A stretch of DNA of 64,000 nucleotides from Trinickia violacea (lineage in GTDB: Bacteria; Pseudomonadota; Gammaproteobacteria; Burkholderiales; Burkholderiaceae): positions 992,001-1,056,000 of the forward strand of contig NZ_CP040077.1 in assembly GCF_005280735.1 (NCBI RefSeq). Direction: 5' to 3'. The notes beneath the pieces are model-generated. The model had not been told where the DNA came from, made no database searches, and saw only the letters and a program-made list of their open reading frames with translations. The position numbers and the translations under genes were made by a program. This document shows positions 8,504 to 17,680 of this stretch, in pieces. Within the stretch, counting starts at the first letter, position 1, and every line of letters begins with the position of its first letter.

Positions 8504-9535
8504 TCACACCGCGTTCGCGAGATCGGCCTCGCTCGTGAACGAGTCCGCGTAGAACTCGTCTTCCGGCAGGCTGTGATGGCTCGTGAAGTCGCGCTGCGCC
8601 GATTCGACCATGACCGGTGCGCCGCAGGCGTACACCTGATAGTTCGACAAGTCTGGCAGATCCTCGATGACGGCGCGATGAACGAAGCCTGTGCGGCCCG
8701 TCCAGGCGTCGCCCGCGTCCGGCTCCGACAGCACCGGCACGAACTTGAACTGCGGGTGGTCTTTCGCCCATTGCTCGGCGAGATCCAGCAGGTACAGGTC
8801 TTTCTTGCGGCGCGCGCCCCAGTAGAGCGTCATCGGGCGGTCGATGTTCTTGAAGAGCGCGTGCTCGACGATCGCCTTGATCGGTGCGAAGCCGGTGCCC
8901 GAGGCGAGCAGGATGATCGGCTTGTCGGAATCTTCGCGCAGGAAGAACGTGCCGAGCGGGCCTTCGAAGCGCAGGATGTCACGCTCCTTCATCGTGTTGA
9001 AGACGTGGTCGGTGAAGACGCCGCCCGCCATGTGGCGGATGTGCAGCTCGATCGGGCCTTCCTGGTGCGGGGCGTTCGCCATCGAGTAGCTGCGGCGCTT
9101 GCCGTCCTTGAGGATGAACTCGACGTATTGGCCGGCCAGATATTGCAGGCGTTCGTTGGCCGGCAGCTGGAGCTTGAGCAGCATGACGTCGTCGGCCTTG
9201 CGCTCGAGCGCGTTCACGCGGCACGGCAGCTTCTTGACTTGCACGTCGCCGACGCCCGCCACTTCGCGCACGTCGATTTCCAGATCGCAGTTCGCGGTCG
9301 CACAGCACAGCAGCGCCATGCCACGCGTCTTCTCATCGTTCGACAGCGCCGACGACGAGTGCGCGCGCTGCTCGATTCCGCCCGCCACGATCGTGCCCTT
9401 GCACGATCCGCACGCGCCGTTCTTGCAGCCGTACGGCAGTCCGACGCCTTGGCGCAAGGCGGCGGTCAGGATGGGTTCGTCGGGTTCTACTTGAAACTGC
9501 CGGCCGCTTTGCCGGAGGGTTACGTTGTATGCCAT
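8504..9535 (-). CDS. 2Fe-2S ferredoxin-FAD reductase, CDP-6-deoxy-glucoseen reductase-like
   Basis: A 343-residue two-part electron-transfer protein. Residues 1-90 are a plant-type ferredoxin with the cluster cysteines in GCKNGACGSCKG plus a later cysteine in MALLCCATANC. Residues 100-340 form an FNR-like reductase with RRSYSMAN for flavin, GPLGTFFLRED, and LLASGTGFAPIKAIVEHAL for NAD(P)H. Proteins of this shape are often named CDP-6-deoxy-delta-3,4-glucoseen reductase (AscD-like), but no sugar pathway lies nearby, so a general or unknown acceptor is more likely. Divergent from the SDR gene, with 66 bases between the starts. Confidence 0.82.
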   Translation of the reverse strand: MAYNVTLRQSGRQFQVEPDEPILTAALRQGVGLPYGCKNGACGSCKGTIVAGGIEQRAHSSSALSNDEKTRGMALLCCATANCDLEIDVREVAGVGDVQVKKLPCRVNALERKADDVMLLKLQLPANERLQYLAGQYVEFILKDGKRRSYSMANAPHQEGPIELHIRHMAGGVFTDHVFNTMKERDILRFEGPLGTFFLREDSDKPIILLASGTGFAPIKAIVEHALFKNIDRPMTLYWGARRKKDLYLLDLAEQWAKDHPQFKFVPVLSEPDAGDAWTGRTGFVHRAVIEDLPDLSNYQVYACGAPVMVESAQRDFTSHHSLPEDEFYADSFTSEADLANAV

Positions 9536-9601
9536 AGCTCCATCGAAACGAAGAATAGGAAACCGGTGGGCATTGCGTGCGACCGCTACAATGCGTCCAC
9601 T

Positions 9602-10624
9602 ATGAATGCGACACGAATTTTGCGCCGGCCGCGTGTGCTGATCGTCGGATGCGGCGATGTCGGCATGCGCTGCGCGGAACGCCTGCGCGCTCGCGCGCGG
9701 ATCGTTGCGCTCACGAGCCACCGTGAGCGGGTGGCCGAGCTGCGTACCGCGGGCGTGACGCCGATCGTCGGCGATCTCGACGTGCCGCGCAGCCTGCGGC
9801 GCCTGAGGGCAATCGCGCCGACCGTCCTGCATCTCGCGCCGCCGCAAAAGGCCGGCGACGACGATCGCCGCACGCGTGCGCTGATCGCTGCCCTCTCGGC
9901 GCCGCGGCGCCTTCGGCCCGCTTTTCAGGGCATTGCCGCGACGGGGCGCCTTCGGGCCTCGCGCTCGCAATACGCCGGGATTTCTGTCAGCGAAACAGCG
10001 CGTATTGTACCCGACCGACCTTTCCCGTCCGTGCGGCGAGGGGCCTCCGTTCGCGTGGTTTACGCGAGCACGACGGGGGTCTATGGAGATTGCGGCGGGG
10101 CGCTGATCGACGAGACGCGGCCGGTCTTTCCCGCCAACGAGCGGGCCAAGCGCCGGGTGTCGGCAGAGCGGCAGTTGCGGCGCGCGAGCGCGCGTGGGTC
10201 GCTGGCGGCAAGCATCGTGCGGATTCCTGGGATTTACGCGGGCAACCGGCTGCCGCTGCTCAGGCTGGAAAGGGGCACCCCGGCGCTCGTCGCCGAGGAC
10301 GACGTCTACACGAACCACATCCATGCGGACGACCTCGCGGCGATCCTGCTGCGGGCCGCAACGCACGGGCGGGTGGCGCGCGTGATCCACGCGTCGGACG
10401 ATAGCGCGCTGAAGATGGGCGAGTATTTCGATGCGGTGGCGGATGCGTTCGGGCTGGCTCGCGCGCCGCGCATCACGCGCGAGGCCGCCGAGCAGGAACT
10501 CGAACCGATGCTGCTGTCGTTCATGCGCGAGTCGCGGCGTCTCTCGAATGTGCGGCTCAAGCGCGAACTGCGCTATCGGCTGCGCTATCCGAGCGTCGGC
10601 GATTTTTTGCGAACTGTGCGCTGA
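9602..10624 (+). CDS. NAD(P)-dependent SDR, YeeZ-like, with in-frame insert
   Basis: A 340-residue extended-type short-chain dehydrogenase/epimerase. The Rossmann start is VLIVGCGDVGMRCAERL; later come RVVYASTTGVYGD with the active-site tyrosine, IVRIPGIYAGNRLPL, and YTNHIHADDLAAILLRA. The family (E. coli YeeZ and relatives) is nearer 270-300 residues. About 45 residues between roughly 98 and 143 look foreign: they are arginine and proline rich and are encoded by DNA containing two copies of GCGCCTTCGG and a hairpin. The frame stays open. Substrate unknown. The ATG follows the divergent promoter region shared with the reductase gene. Confidence 0.8.
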   Translation: MNATRILRRPRVLIVGCGDVGMRCAERLRARARIVALTSHRERVAELRTAGVTPIVGDLDVPRSLRRLRAIAPTVLHLAPPQKAGDDDRRTRALIAALSAPRRLRPAFQGIAATGRLRASRSQYAGISVSETARIVPDRPFPSVRRGASVRVVYASTTGVYGDCGGALIDETRPVFPANERAKRRVSAERQLRRASARGSLAASIVRIPGIYAGNRLPLLRLERGTPALVAEDDVYTNHIHADDLAAILLRAATHGRVARVIHASDDSALKMGEYFDAVADAFGLARAPRITREAAEQELEPMLLSFMRESRRLSNVRLKRELRYRLRYPSVGDFLRTVR

Positions 10625-10701
10625 CTTCGGGCGCTAGGCTACGGGGCTACGGGGCTACGGACTACAGCGGCGCGGCTCGCTTATCGCGAACCTGGCGCGC
10701 G

Positions 10702-10890
10702 TCAGGTAATCGCCGGCAGCGCTTCGATCAGCAGAAAGCACAGCAGCGCGCCGATCAACGCCCCGATCAGATTCGGGTGATATTTGCGCTTCATGTGCAT
10801 GGTCGTGAGCAGGGTGCCGATGATGATCGCGCCCAATGCGGCGAACGCCAGTACGAGGTATGAGATTTCGAAAGTGTCGCTGATCGCCAT
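10702..10890 (-). CDS. Small membrane protein, two helices
   Basis: A 62-residue protein with a hydrophobic helix at about 9-30 (YLVLAFAALGAIIIGTLLTTM) and another near 44-60, joined by the basic stretch HMKRKYHP. The ATG at 10890 follows GGGAGA at 6 bases, which decides it over an in-frame start 18 bases upstream. I do not recognise the family. The gene stands alone between the SDR gene and rsuA. Confidence 0.65.
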   Translation of the reverse strand: MAISDTFEISYLVLAFAALGAIIIGTLLTTMHMKRKYHPNLIGALIGALLCFLLIEALPAIT

Positions 10891-11068
10891 GATCCGTCTC
10901 CCTTGCAATATTTTGTAATAAATGGCTTAAGGGCAGTATAGAGCGGTTTGGGGCCAGCGAGATGCTGCGGTGCGACGGGTAAAACCCTTACGTGTTGTAC
11001 GGCGCACAAAGGGCCAAATAGGCTCACTTGCTGCGCTTGGCGCCCGGCGCGGAACGTCTTTGGCGCGG

Positions 11069-11773
11069 CTAACCGGCGCGCAATGCCTGCAAGTCGGCTT
11101 CGTCCAGCCATTGCCATTTGCCGGGTTCGAGCGACGCCGGCAGCGCGAGTCCACCGACCCGCTCCCGATGCAGCGCTTCGCAGCGGTTGCCGACAGCGGC
11201 GACCATCCGCTTCACCTGGTGGTATTTCCCTTCCAGCACGGTCAGTTCGAGCAGCCTCTCGTCGCGCGCGTGCGCGGCGACGGCCGCGATCGGCTTGCTC
11301 TCGCCGTGCAGCAGTACGCCGTCGCGCAGCGCCGCGAGCTGGGCGTCGTCGAGCGGATGCTTGGTGGTCGCGAGGTAGACTTTCGGCACCTTGCGCTTGG
11401 GCGAGGTGTAGGTATGGACGAACTTGCCGTCGTCGGAGAGGAGCAGGAGGCCCGTCGTATCTTGATCGAGCCGGCCCACGCATTGCACGCCGCGCGTCGC
11501 GAGCTGCGCGGGCAGCAGACCGAAGACGCTCAAGTGATGCTGCGGTTCGCGTGAGCATTCGTAGCCCGCGGGCTTGTTCAGCAGAATGTACGCGTGCTCG
11601 TGATAGCGCCATGCGACGCCGTCGACTTCAAAGGTGAGGGCGTCGGTATCGAACGGTGCGTCGGGATCGGTGCAGAGCGCGCCGTTCACGGCGACGCGCG
11701 CGTCCGCGATGATCGCGCGGCATTGGCGGCGCGCGCCGAAGCCTTGGGTGAAGAGAATGCTTTCGAGATCCAT
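11069..11773 (-). CDS. rsuA: RsuA-type 16S rRNA pseudouridine synthase
   Basis: A 234-residue RsuA/RluB/E/F family enzyme. An S4-like N-terminal part (residues 1-55) precedes the catalytic domain with GRLDQDTTGLLLLSDDG, where the aspartate after GRL is the catalytic nucleophile. LNKPAGYECS and LEGKYHQVKRM are also family motifs. RsuA makes pseudouridine 516 in 16S rRNA; the length and YECSR-type segment fit RsuA better than the longer RluB. It is a single gene on the minus strand, not obviously linked to its neighbours. Confidence 0.87.
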   Translation of the reverse strand: MDLESILFTQGFGARRQCRAIIADARVAVNGALCTDPDAPFDTDALTFEVDGVAWRYHEHAYILLNKPAGYECSREPQHHLSVFGLLPAQLATRGVQCVGRLDQDTTGLLLLSDDGKFVHTYTSPKRKVPKVYLATTKHPLDDAQLAALRDGVLLHGESKPIAAVAAHARDERLLELTVLEGKYHQVKRMVAAVGNRCEALHRERVGGLALPASLEPGKWQWLDEADLQALRAG

Positions 11774-11859
11774 GCGCGCGGCGGGAACGGAGGGAGGATG
11801 CTTAAAACCGCCCGCATTCTACCAAGCGCGCCGCGCGCGGCCTCAGTGCGTTTGGGTTG

Positions 11860-12681
11860 TCACTGCACGCTCGCGCGCCGCTCGACGAAGCGGCGGACGT
11901 ACTCATCGGCGGGGCGATGGACGATGTCGTCGGGCGTGCCGACTTGCACGAGCTGGCCGTCCTTGAGGATCGCGATGCGGTCGCCGATGCGCAGCGCCTC
12001 ATCGAGATCGTGCGTGATGAACACGATCGTCTTGTTCAGCTTCTCCTGCAGCTGCAGCAGCTGGTCCTGCATTTCGGTGCGGATCAGCGGGTCCAGCGCG
12101 GAGAACGCTTCGTCCATGAGCAGCACGTCGGTGTCGGCGGCGAGCGCTCGCGCGAGGCCCACGCGCTGGCGCATGCCGCCCGACAATTCATCGGGGTAAT
12201 GCTGCCCGTAGCCGTCGAGGCCGACGCGGCCGAGCCAGAGCTGCGCTTTCTCGAGCGCCTCGGCCTTGGCCTCGCCGCGCGTCTTGAGCGCGTAGGCGGT
12301 GTTGTCGATGACGGTCTGATGCGGCAGCAGCCCGAAGTTCTGGAACACCATGCTGATCTTGTAGCGGCGCAGCTCGCGCAAGCCCTTGGGGTCGAGCTTG
12401 ATGACGTCGTTGCCGTCGATGACGATCTCGCCGGCGGTCGGCTCGATGAGGCGGTTGAAGTGCCGCACGAGGGTGGACTTGCCTGAGCCCGAGAGGCCCA
12501 TGATCACGAAGATCTCGCCGGAACCGATATGCAGGCTCACGTCGTTCAGGCCGACGTTGCAGCCGGTCTGCGCGAGCACTTCGGCTTTGCCTTTGCCGCT
12601 TTTTAGCAGGTCGAGCACGCGCGCGTGACCGCTTTCGTGGCCGAAGAGCTTGTAGACGTGCTTGACTTCGATCGCTGCCAT
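11860..12681 (-). CDS. proV: ProV-like quaternary amine ABC ATPase
   Basis: A 273-residue ABC ATPase. It shows Walker A GLSGSGKSTLVR, the Q-loop MVFQNFGLLPH, the signature ELSGGMRQRVGLARAL and Walker B VLLMDEAFSALDPLIR. The N-terminal MAAIEVKHVYKLFGHE is typical of the ProV/OpuA group. The usual C-terminal CBS pair of osmoregulated ProV is missing: the protein stops soon after the nucleotide-binding domain. This fits a ChoV-type transporter used for nutrition rather than osmotic control. It is the last gene of the set on the minus strand. Confidence 0.88.
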   Translation of the reverse strand: MAAIEVKHVYKLFGHESGHARVLDLLKSGKGKAEVLAQTGCNVGLNDVSLHIGSGEIFVIMGLSGSGKSTLVRHFNRLIEPTAGEIVIDGNDVIKLDPKGLRELRRYKISMVFQNFGLLPHQTVIDNTAYALKTRGEAKAEALEKAQLWLGRVGLDGYGQHYPDELSGGMRQRVGLARALAADTDVLLMDEAFSALDPLIRTEMQDQLLQLQEKLNKTIVFITHDLDEALRIGDRIAILKDGQLVQVGTPDDIVHRPADEYVRRFVERRASVQ

Positions 12682-12761
12682 GAGGAACTCCTTTGCTTCG
12701 GATTACTTGCGGCTGCCTGTGGCGTAGTGGCCGCTTCTCTGCCTGACTGCTTGCCACCCGC

Positions 12762-13769
12762 TTATTTCGCGGCTTTCGTCGTGTAGCCGCTCGTGGCTTC
12801 CGTATCGGCGCCTTCTTCGCTCTCCGCCGAGGTCTGAGTCGCATCGATGTTCGCGCCGGCGGCCGCGTTGTGATACGGCACGCGCGAGGCGGCTTTCGAG
12901 CGCTTCTTCATAGCGAGCAGGCGGCGCGTGCGGCGGTCCTGGCCGTAGCCTTGGCTGATGCGGTCGATGACGATCGCGAGAATCACGATCGCGATACCGG
13001 CCTGCATGCCCTTGCCGACGTCGAGCGTTTGAATGCCGGCGAGCACGTCTTCACCGAGCCCGCGCGCACCGATCATCGATGCGATCACGACCATCGACAA
13101 CGCCATCATCGTCGTCTGATTGATACCGGCCATGATGCTCGGCCGCGCGAGCGGCATCTGCACGTTGATCAGCAATTGCCAGCGCGTGGTGCCGAACGCG
13201 CGAGCCGCTTCGACGACTTCCGCGTCCACGTGCCGGATGCCGAGGTCCGTCAGGCGAATCAGCGGCGGCAGCGCATAGATGATCGTCGCGAAGATGGCCG
13301 GCACTTTGCCGAGGCCGAACAGCATCAGGACCGGAATCAGGTACACGAAGCTCGGCAGCGTCTGCATGATGTCGAGGATCGGCAGCAGGATGCGCCTGAG
13401 CCACGCGCTGCGAGACGTCAGAATGCCGAGCGGCACGCCGAGCGCGACCGACAGCACGGTCGCGACCGCCATGATCGCGAGCGTCTGCATCAGCTTTTCC
13501 CACAGCCCGAAGCAGCCGATCACATAGAGCAGCAGCACGAAAAACGCGGCGATGCCGATGCGCCGCGTCGCATTCCATGCGAGCAGACCGACCGCGATCA
13601 GGATCAGCCACGGCGGCACCGAGCGCAGCGCCATTTCGATCGGCACCAGCACGTAGCGCAGGATCAGCGTGCTGAAGTTATGGAAGCTGTCGCCGTAGGC
13701 CGTGACGAACGACTGCACTTTGTCGTTCACCCAGTCGGCAATCGACAGGTGAAGAAAGATCGAATTCAT
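12762..13769 (-). CDS. proW: ProW-like quaternary amine ABC permease
   Basis: A 335-residue permease. An N-terminal part of about 55 residues before the first long helix matches ProW, followed by at least five membrane helices and the coupling motif EAARAFGTTRWQLLINVQMPLARPSIMAGINQ. After the last helix (near residue 285) comes a soluble tail of about 50 residues rich in alanine, threonine and glutamate, which is longer than usual. It forms the channel with ProV and receives substrate from the ProX-like protein encoded just upstream. Confidence 0.9.
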   Translation of the reverse strand: MNSIFLHLSIADWVNDKVQSFVTAYGDSFHNFSTLILRYVLVPIEMALRSVPPWLILIAVGLLAWNATRRIGIAAFFVLLLYVIGCFGLWEKLMQTLAIMAVATVLSVALGVPLGILTSRSAWLRRILLPILDIMQTLPSFVYLIPVLMLFGLGKVPAIFATIIYALPPLIRLTDLGIRHVDAEVVEAARAFGTTRWQLLINVQMPLARPSIMAGINQTTMMALSMVVIASMIGARGLGEDVLAGIQTLDVGKGMQAGIAIVILAIVIDRISQGYGQDRRTRRLLAMKKRSKAASRVPYHNAAAGANIDATQTSAESEEGADTEATSGYTTKAAK

Positions 13770-13861
13770 GGTGTTACCTCCCGGGTGCTCGGGCCCGCCC
13801 TAACCATGCGATGGACGGCGGGCCCGCGCAGATGCTCATCGGCCGCTCGCTGCAGACTCGC

Positions 13862-14905
13862 TTACGACGAGCTGGCGAGCGCAGCCTGCACCTTCTGGGC
13901 GACGTCGGCCGGCACCCACTGCTTCCACATGTCAGGATGATCCTTCAGGAACTGGCGTGCCATCGCCTGGCCGTCGATCTTCTTGCTGGTCATCTCGAGG
14001 ATGGTCTTGTTGAGGAAGTCCATCGGGAAGCTGACCTTCGAGTAGGCCGTCATCAGTTCCGGCTCGGCTTGATAGAACGGCGTCGACACGCCGATCTTCA
14101 AGTGTGAGACCAGGTAGGACGACGCGCATTGCGACGAGCTGTTGTCCGCGCGCAGCGTTTCCCAGCACTTCTGGTCGAACGGCGGCATCTTCAGTTGCAC
14201 GAACTTGTACTTCGCCATCAGCGCGGCCGGCTGCCAGTAGTAGAAGACGATCGGCTTGCCGCGCTCGTAGGCCGAGGTGATCGCCGCGTCGAGCGCCGCG
14301 CCCGTGCCGGGGCGGAAGTCGGTGTAGCTGTCGTCGAGCTTGAGCACTTTCAGAAGACGCGTGTTCACGCGCTCGCAATCCCAGCCGGACGGGCAGTTCA
14401 GGAAGCGGCCCTTGCCCGGTTCTTCGTCATCCGGGAAGACGTCCTTGTATTTCGGCAGATCGCTCACCGACGCGAGGTTGGCCGCGACCGGCTTGATGTT
14501 GCGTGCAGGGTCGCCCTTGATCACGTACTCAGGCACATACCAGCCTTCGTTCGTGCCGCCCGGCAGCGTATCGCCGATCAGCTTCACGTTGCCGTCCTTG
14601 ACGGCCTTCGCGATGATTTCGGAACGGCCGGTCCACTGCTCGGCCCACACTTGAAGATCGTTGCGCGACAGCGCGGTTTCGGTGGCGGCGGTGTTGCCCG
14701 GTACGGTGTCGGTCTTGCAGCCGTAACCCTTTTCGGTGATGAAGCGCAGCACTTCCGTCGTGAACGAGCCGCTTTCCCACGTCACGCCGGCAAAGCGCAC
14801 CGGCTTGCCAGCCGAGCACCACGTGCCGGCGTGCGCGACGGCGGGCATCAATGCGCCCGCTGCCAGCGCGATGCACGACGCGCGCATCCATTGTTTGACT
14901 TTCAT
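13862..14905 (-). CDS. proX: ProX-like glycine betaine/quaternary amine binding protein
   Basis: A 347-residue periplasmic protein with a signal peptide ending PAVAHA near residue 26. The mature part has several cysteines (WCSAGK, YGCKTD, LNCPSGWDCERV, KCWETL, SQCASS), which suggests disulfides. The aromatic-rich stretches WAEQWTGR and IVFYYWQP fit a cation-pi box for a trimethylammonium group. It follows the enolase-superfamily gene by 38 bases and precedes the permease. The ligand may be glycine betaine, choline, proline betaine or carnitine; sequence alone does not decide. Confidence 0.88.
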   Translation of the reverse strand: MKVKQWMRASCIALAAGALMPAVAHAGTWCSAGKPVRFAGVTWESGSFTTEVLRFITEKGYGCKTDTVPGNTAATETALSRNDLQVWAEQWTGRSEIIAKAVKDGNVKLIGDTLPGGTNEGWYVPEYVIKGDPARNIKPVAANLASVSDLPKYKDVFPDDEEPGKGRFLNCPSGWDCERVNTRLLKVLKLDDSYTDFRPGTGAALDAAITSAYERGKPIVFYYWQPAALMAKYKFVQLKMPPFDQKCWETLRADNSSSQCASSYLVSHLKIGVSTPFYQAEPELMTAYSKVSFPMDFLNKTILEMTSKKIDGQAMARQFLKDHPDMWKQWVPADVAQKVQAALASSS

Positions 14906-14943
14906 GCTTGTCTCCTGGTGGTGTTTTTACGGGGGGCGCCTTC

Positions 14944-16080
14944 TCAGGCGTAGGTGCTGCGCTTGGCGAGCGTGGCGTCGAGCGCGGCTTCGTCGATCGC
15001 CAGGCCCAATCCTGGTGCATCGGACAAATTCAGCCACCCTTCGCGGTCGATGTCGATAGGGTGTTCCAACATGAAGTCGCGACGCTCGATCGACCATTCG
15101 GGCGGGTCATACGGAAACTCGATGAACGGCGCAGATGCGGCGCCGGCCGTCAGATGCAGGTTGGCGGCAAGGCCGATGCCGTTGCCCCAGGTGTGCGGCG
15201 TGAACACTTTGCCGTGCGCCTCGACGGCCTGCGCGAGCTTGCGCAGTCCTTCCATGCCGAGCGTGCAGGCAACGTCCGGCTGCACGACGTCGAGACATTC
15301 GCGCGCGAGCAGCTGGTCGAACTCATAGCGCTCGCGCGTGAGCTCGCCGCCCGCGATGCGTACCGGCGTTTGCCGGCGCAGCTTCGCGTAGCCGTCGTAG
15401 TCGCCGCGGTGCAGCGGCTCTTCCATCCAATACACGTTTTGCTTTTCGAGTTCGCGGGCGACGGCGAGCGCTTCGTCGACGGTCCACGGCGCCTTGGTGT
15501 CCCACGGCATGCGCCATCCCTGGTTGCAGTCGACCATCAGTTCGAGCTTGTCGCCGACGGCGCCGCGCACGGCGGCGAGCGTGTCGAGATCGTCGGCGAG
15601 GCGCGTGCGGCCGAAGCGAATCTTGAGCGCCGGAAAGCCGCGCTCGATCACGTGGCGCGCCATCTTCGCCATGTCATCCGGGTGCCGGTGCACGCCGCTC
15701 GACGCATACGCGCGCACGCGCTTCGCGCGGCCGCCCATCATCTTCCAGCACGGCTCGCCACGAATCTTGCCGGCGAGGTCCCACAGCGCGATATCGAGCG
15801 GCCAGGGCCGGCCGGCGTGAAAACCGATGTTGTCCAGCACGGCGCTGTGGCGGGGGAGATCGAGCGGGTCGGCGCCGATGAACAGGTGCTCGTAGTCGTC
15901 GAAGCCGTACATCGCGTCGCCGGAGCCGATGCCGACATGGCCGGCGTCGTCGTGGACGCGGACGATCGTGGCGGGAAATTTGCGGCGCGGCTGGCTGTCC
16001 CAGGACGCCGGGAACGGCGGGTCGAGTTCGAGCTGGTGGTGCGTGATGTCGATCCGGGTGATGCGGGGGGTGTCCGTCAT
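14944..16080 (-). CDS. Enolase-superfamily (mandelate racemase-like) enzyme
   Basis: A 378-residue member of the mandelate racemase/muconate lactonizing group. Candidate catalytic residues are the K153-x-R155 motif (KIRFGR), metal ligands D184, E220 or E221, and E246, and a D269/H296 dyad (VVQPDV and TPHTWGNG). KxR with a His base suits a dehydratase or epimerase acting on an alpha-proton of a carboxylate. Betaine epimerases of this superfamily carry KxK on both sides, so this is not a clear match. It lies first in a minus-strand set with proXWV and is divergent from a MocR regulator, so its substrate is probably what the transporter brings in. Confidence 0.82.
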   Translation of the reverse strand: MTDTPRITRIDITHHQLELDPPFPASWDSQPRRKFPATIVRVHDDAGHVGIGSGDAMYGFDDYEHLFIGADPLDLPRHSAVLDNIGFHAGRPWPLDIALWDLAGKIRGEPCWKMMGGRAKRVRAYASSGVHRHPDDMAKMARHVIERGFPALKIRFGRTRLADDLDTLAAVRGAVGDKLELMVDCNQGWRMPWDTKAPWTVDEALAVARELEKQNVYWMEEPLHRGDYDGYAKLRRQTPVRIAGGELTRERYEFDQLLARECLDVVQPDVACTLGMEGLRKLAQAVEAHGKVFTPHTWGNGIGLAANLHLTAGAASAPFIEFPYDPPEWSIERRDFMLEHPIDIDREGWLNLSDAPGLGLAIDEAALDATLAKRSTYA

Positions 16081-16131
16081 CTCGGCCTGTCTCCAAGGCG
16101 GGAAGTCGTCGGGCGACGCTTCCCCATGTGT

Positions 16132-16170
16132 ATTGAGTGCATCCTATGAGGGCTAAAGCCGCAACTCAAT
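16132..16170. promoter_or_regulatory. Inverted repeat in the divergent MocR/enolase-gene region
   Basis: ATTGAGT (16132-16138) and ACTCAAT (16164-16170) form an inverted repeat 25 bases apart, between the two divergent starts. MocR regulators commonly bind such places next to their own gene. This is a candidate operator only. Confidence 0.35.
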
Positions 16171-16249
16171 CGCTTCAATCGAAGTAAATGACTGCATTCA
16201 TTCCGGCCAAAGGCACGCGCATAATGCGTCAATACATAAGGAGCTGCCC

Positions 16250-17680
16250 ATGGCAATGAACACGTGGCTGCCGAAACTGGAGACAGGAAGCGACCCCAAA
16301 TATCAGGTGATCGCGCGTGCGTTTGCGCAGGCCATTCTCAACGGTCAGTTGCCCGCCGGCGAGAAGCTGCCGCCGCACCGGTCGCTTGCGAGCGAGCTGC
16401 GCGTGACGACCGGCACGATCAGCCGGGCCTACGCCGAGCTGGAGCGGCAGGGGCTCGCGAATGCGCGCGTCGGCGACGGCACCTATGTCGCGCAGGCTCG
16501 CGCGAGAGAGGTGTCGGCGGCCGCGGCGCCGTCCGTCGTGCGCGGCTCGGCGCCTGCGTCGTCGACGCTGATCGATCTCGGACAGAACGTGCCGCAGCCG
16601 ACCGCCGAAGCGCAAGTGCTCGTCACGGCCTTGCGCGAGATCGCGAGCGATGAGGCGCTCGCCTCCGAATTGCTGCAATACGTGCCCGAGGCCGGGCTCA
16701 TGCGCCATCGCGAAGCGGGCGCGACGCTGCTTGCGCGCGCCGGCATGGCGGCTGCGAACCCCGCTCGCGTGCTGGTCACGCAGGGCGCGCAACATGCGCT
16801 GGCGTCGGTGCTGCGCGCGGTGACGCGCCCGGGCGACACCGTGCTCGCCGAGATCGTCAGCTACCCCGGCATCATCGGGCTTGCGCGGCAGTTGCGTCTG
16901 CATCTCGTCGGCGTCGAGGTCGATCACGAAGGGATCGTGCCCGCCGCGCTCGACCTCGCGTGCAAGTCACTGCATCCGCGCGCGATCTTCTGCGTGCCGA
17001 CGATCCACAATCCCACCACCGCGACGATGTCGGCCGAGCGGCGCGATGCGGTTGCGTCGATCCTCGACCACTACGGCGTGCTGCTCATCGAGGACATCGT
17101 CCCGGCCATGCTCCTCGAAACGCCGCCGGCGCCGATCGCGGCGCGGCTGCCCGAACAGTCGTTTCTGCTCACGGGGCTCGCGAAGTCGGTGGCGCCCGGC
17201 TTGCGCGTGGGCTACGTGCAGGCCCCGCAGGCGTGGTGCTCGAAGATCGCCGCCGTGCTGCGGAGCGACTGCTGGATGACGGCGCCGCTGCTCGCCGAGA
17301 TCGCGGCGCGCTGGATCGGCAACGGCGAGATCGAGCGGCTCGACGGCCTGCAGCGCGCGTATGTCGAAACGCAGCAGACGGTCGCGCGCGAGGTGCTCGC
17401 GGGCGTTCCCTACCGGCACGCGGAGACGAGTTCGCATCTGTGGCTGCCGTTGCCCGAGCCGTGGCGCGCGGCCGAATTCGCCGCGGCGTTGCGGCAGGAG
17501 GGCGTGCTCGTGAAGACGGCCGACAGCTTCGTCATCGGCCGCAATGCGGCGCCGCACGCGGTGCGGATCTGCATGACGGGGGCGCGCTCGATCGCGTCCC
17601 TCACGCGCGGGCTGTCGATCATCCGCGCGACGCTCGAGCACGGGCTGGAAGGCGAGGTGGCGGCGCCTTATACGCCCTGA
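16250..17680 (+). CDS. MocR family regulator (GntR-type HTH plus aminotransferase domain)
   Basis: A 476-residue fusion. Residues 1-80 are a GntR winged helix: LPPHRSLASELRVTTGTISRAYAELERQGL. The rest is a fold-type I aminotransferase domain with VTQGAQHALASVLRAV, IPTIHNP-like VPTIHNPTTATM, LLIEDIVP and the PLP lysine in LTGLAKSVAPGLRVGYV. MocR proteins sense PLP and an amine or amino acid. It is transcribed away from the enolase gene and proXWV set and is the likely regulator of that set. The ATG follows AAGGAG. Confidence 0.9.
   Translation: MAMNTWLPKLETGSDPKYQVIARAFAQAILNGQLPAGEKLPPHRSLASELRVTTGTISRAYAELERQGLANARVGDGTYVAQARAREVSAAAAPSVVRGSAPASSTLIDLGQNVPQPTAEAQVLVTALREIASDEALASELLQYVPEAGLMRHREAGATLLARAGMAAANPARVLVTQGAQHALASVLRAVTRPGDTVLAEIVSYPGIIGLARQLRLHLVGVEVDHEGIVPAALDLACKSLHPRAIFCVPTIHNPTTATMSAERRDAVASILDHYGVLLIEDIVPAMLLETPPAPIAARLPEQSFLLTGLAKSVAPGLRVGYVQAPQAWCSKIAAVLRSDCWMTAPLLAEIAARWIGNGEIERLDGLQRAYVETQQTVAREVLAGVPYRHAETSSHLWLPLPEPWRAAEFAAALRQEGVLVKTADSFVIGRNAAPHAVRICMTGARSIASLTRGLSIIRATLEHGLEGEVAAPYTP

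Noticed and set aside
8441..9601. N-terminal extension of the SDR gene by 387 codons
   Set aside because: It is antisense to the iron-sulfur reductase gene, which has clear motifs; the SDR starts at 9602 with a proper Rossmann N-terminus.
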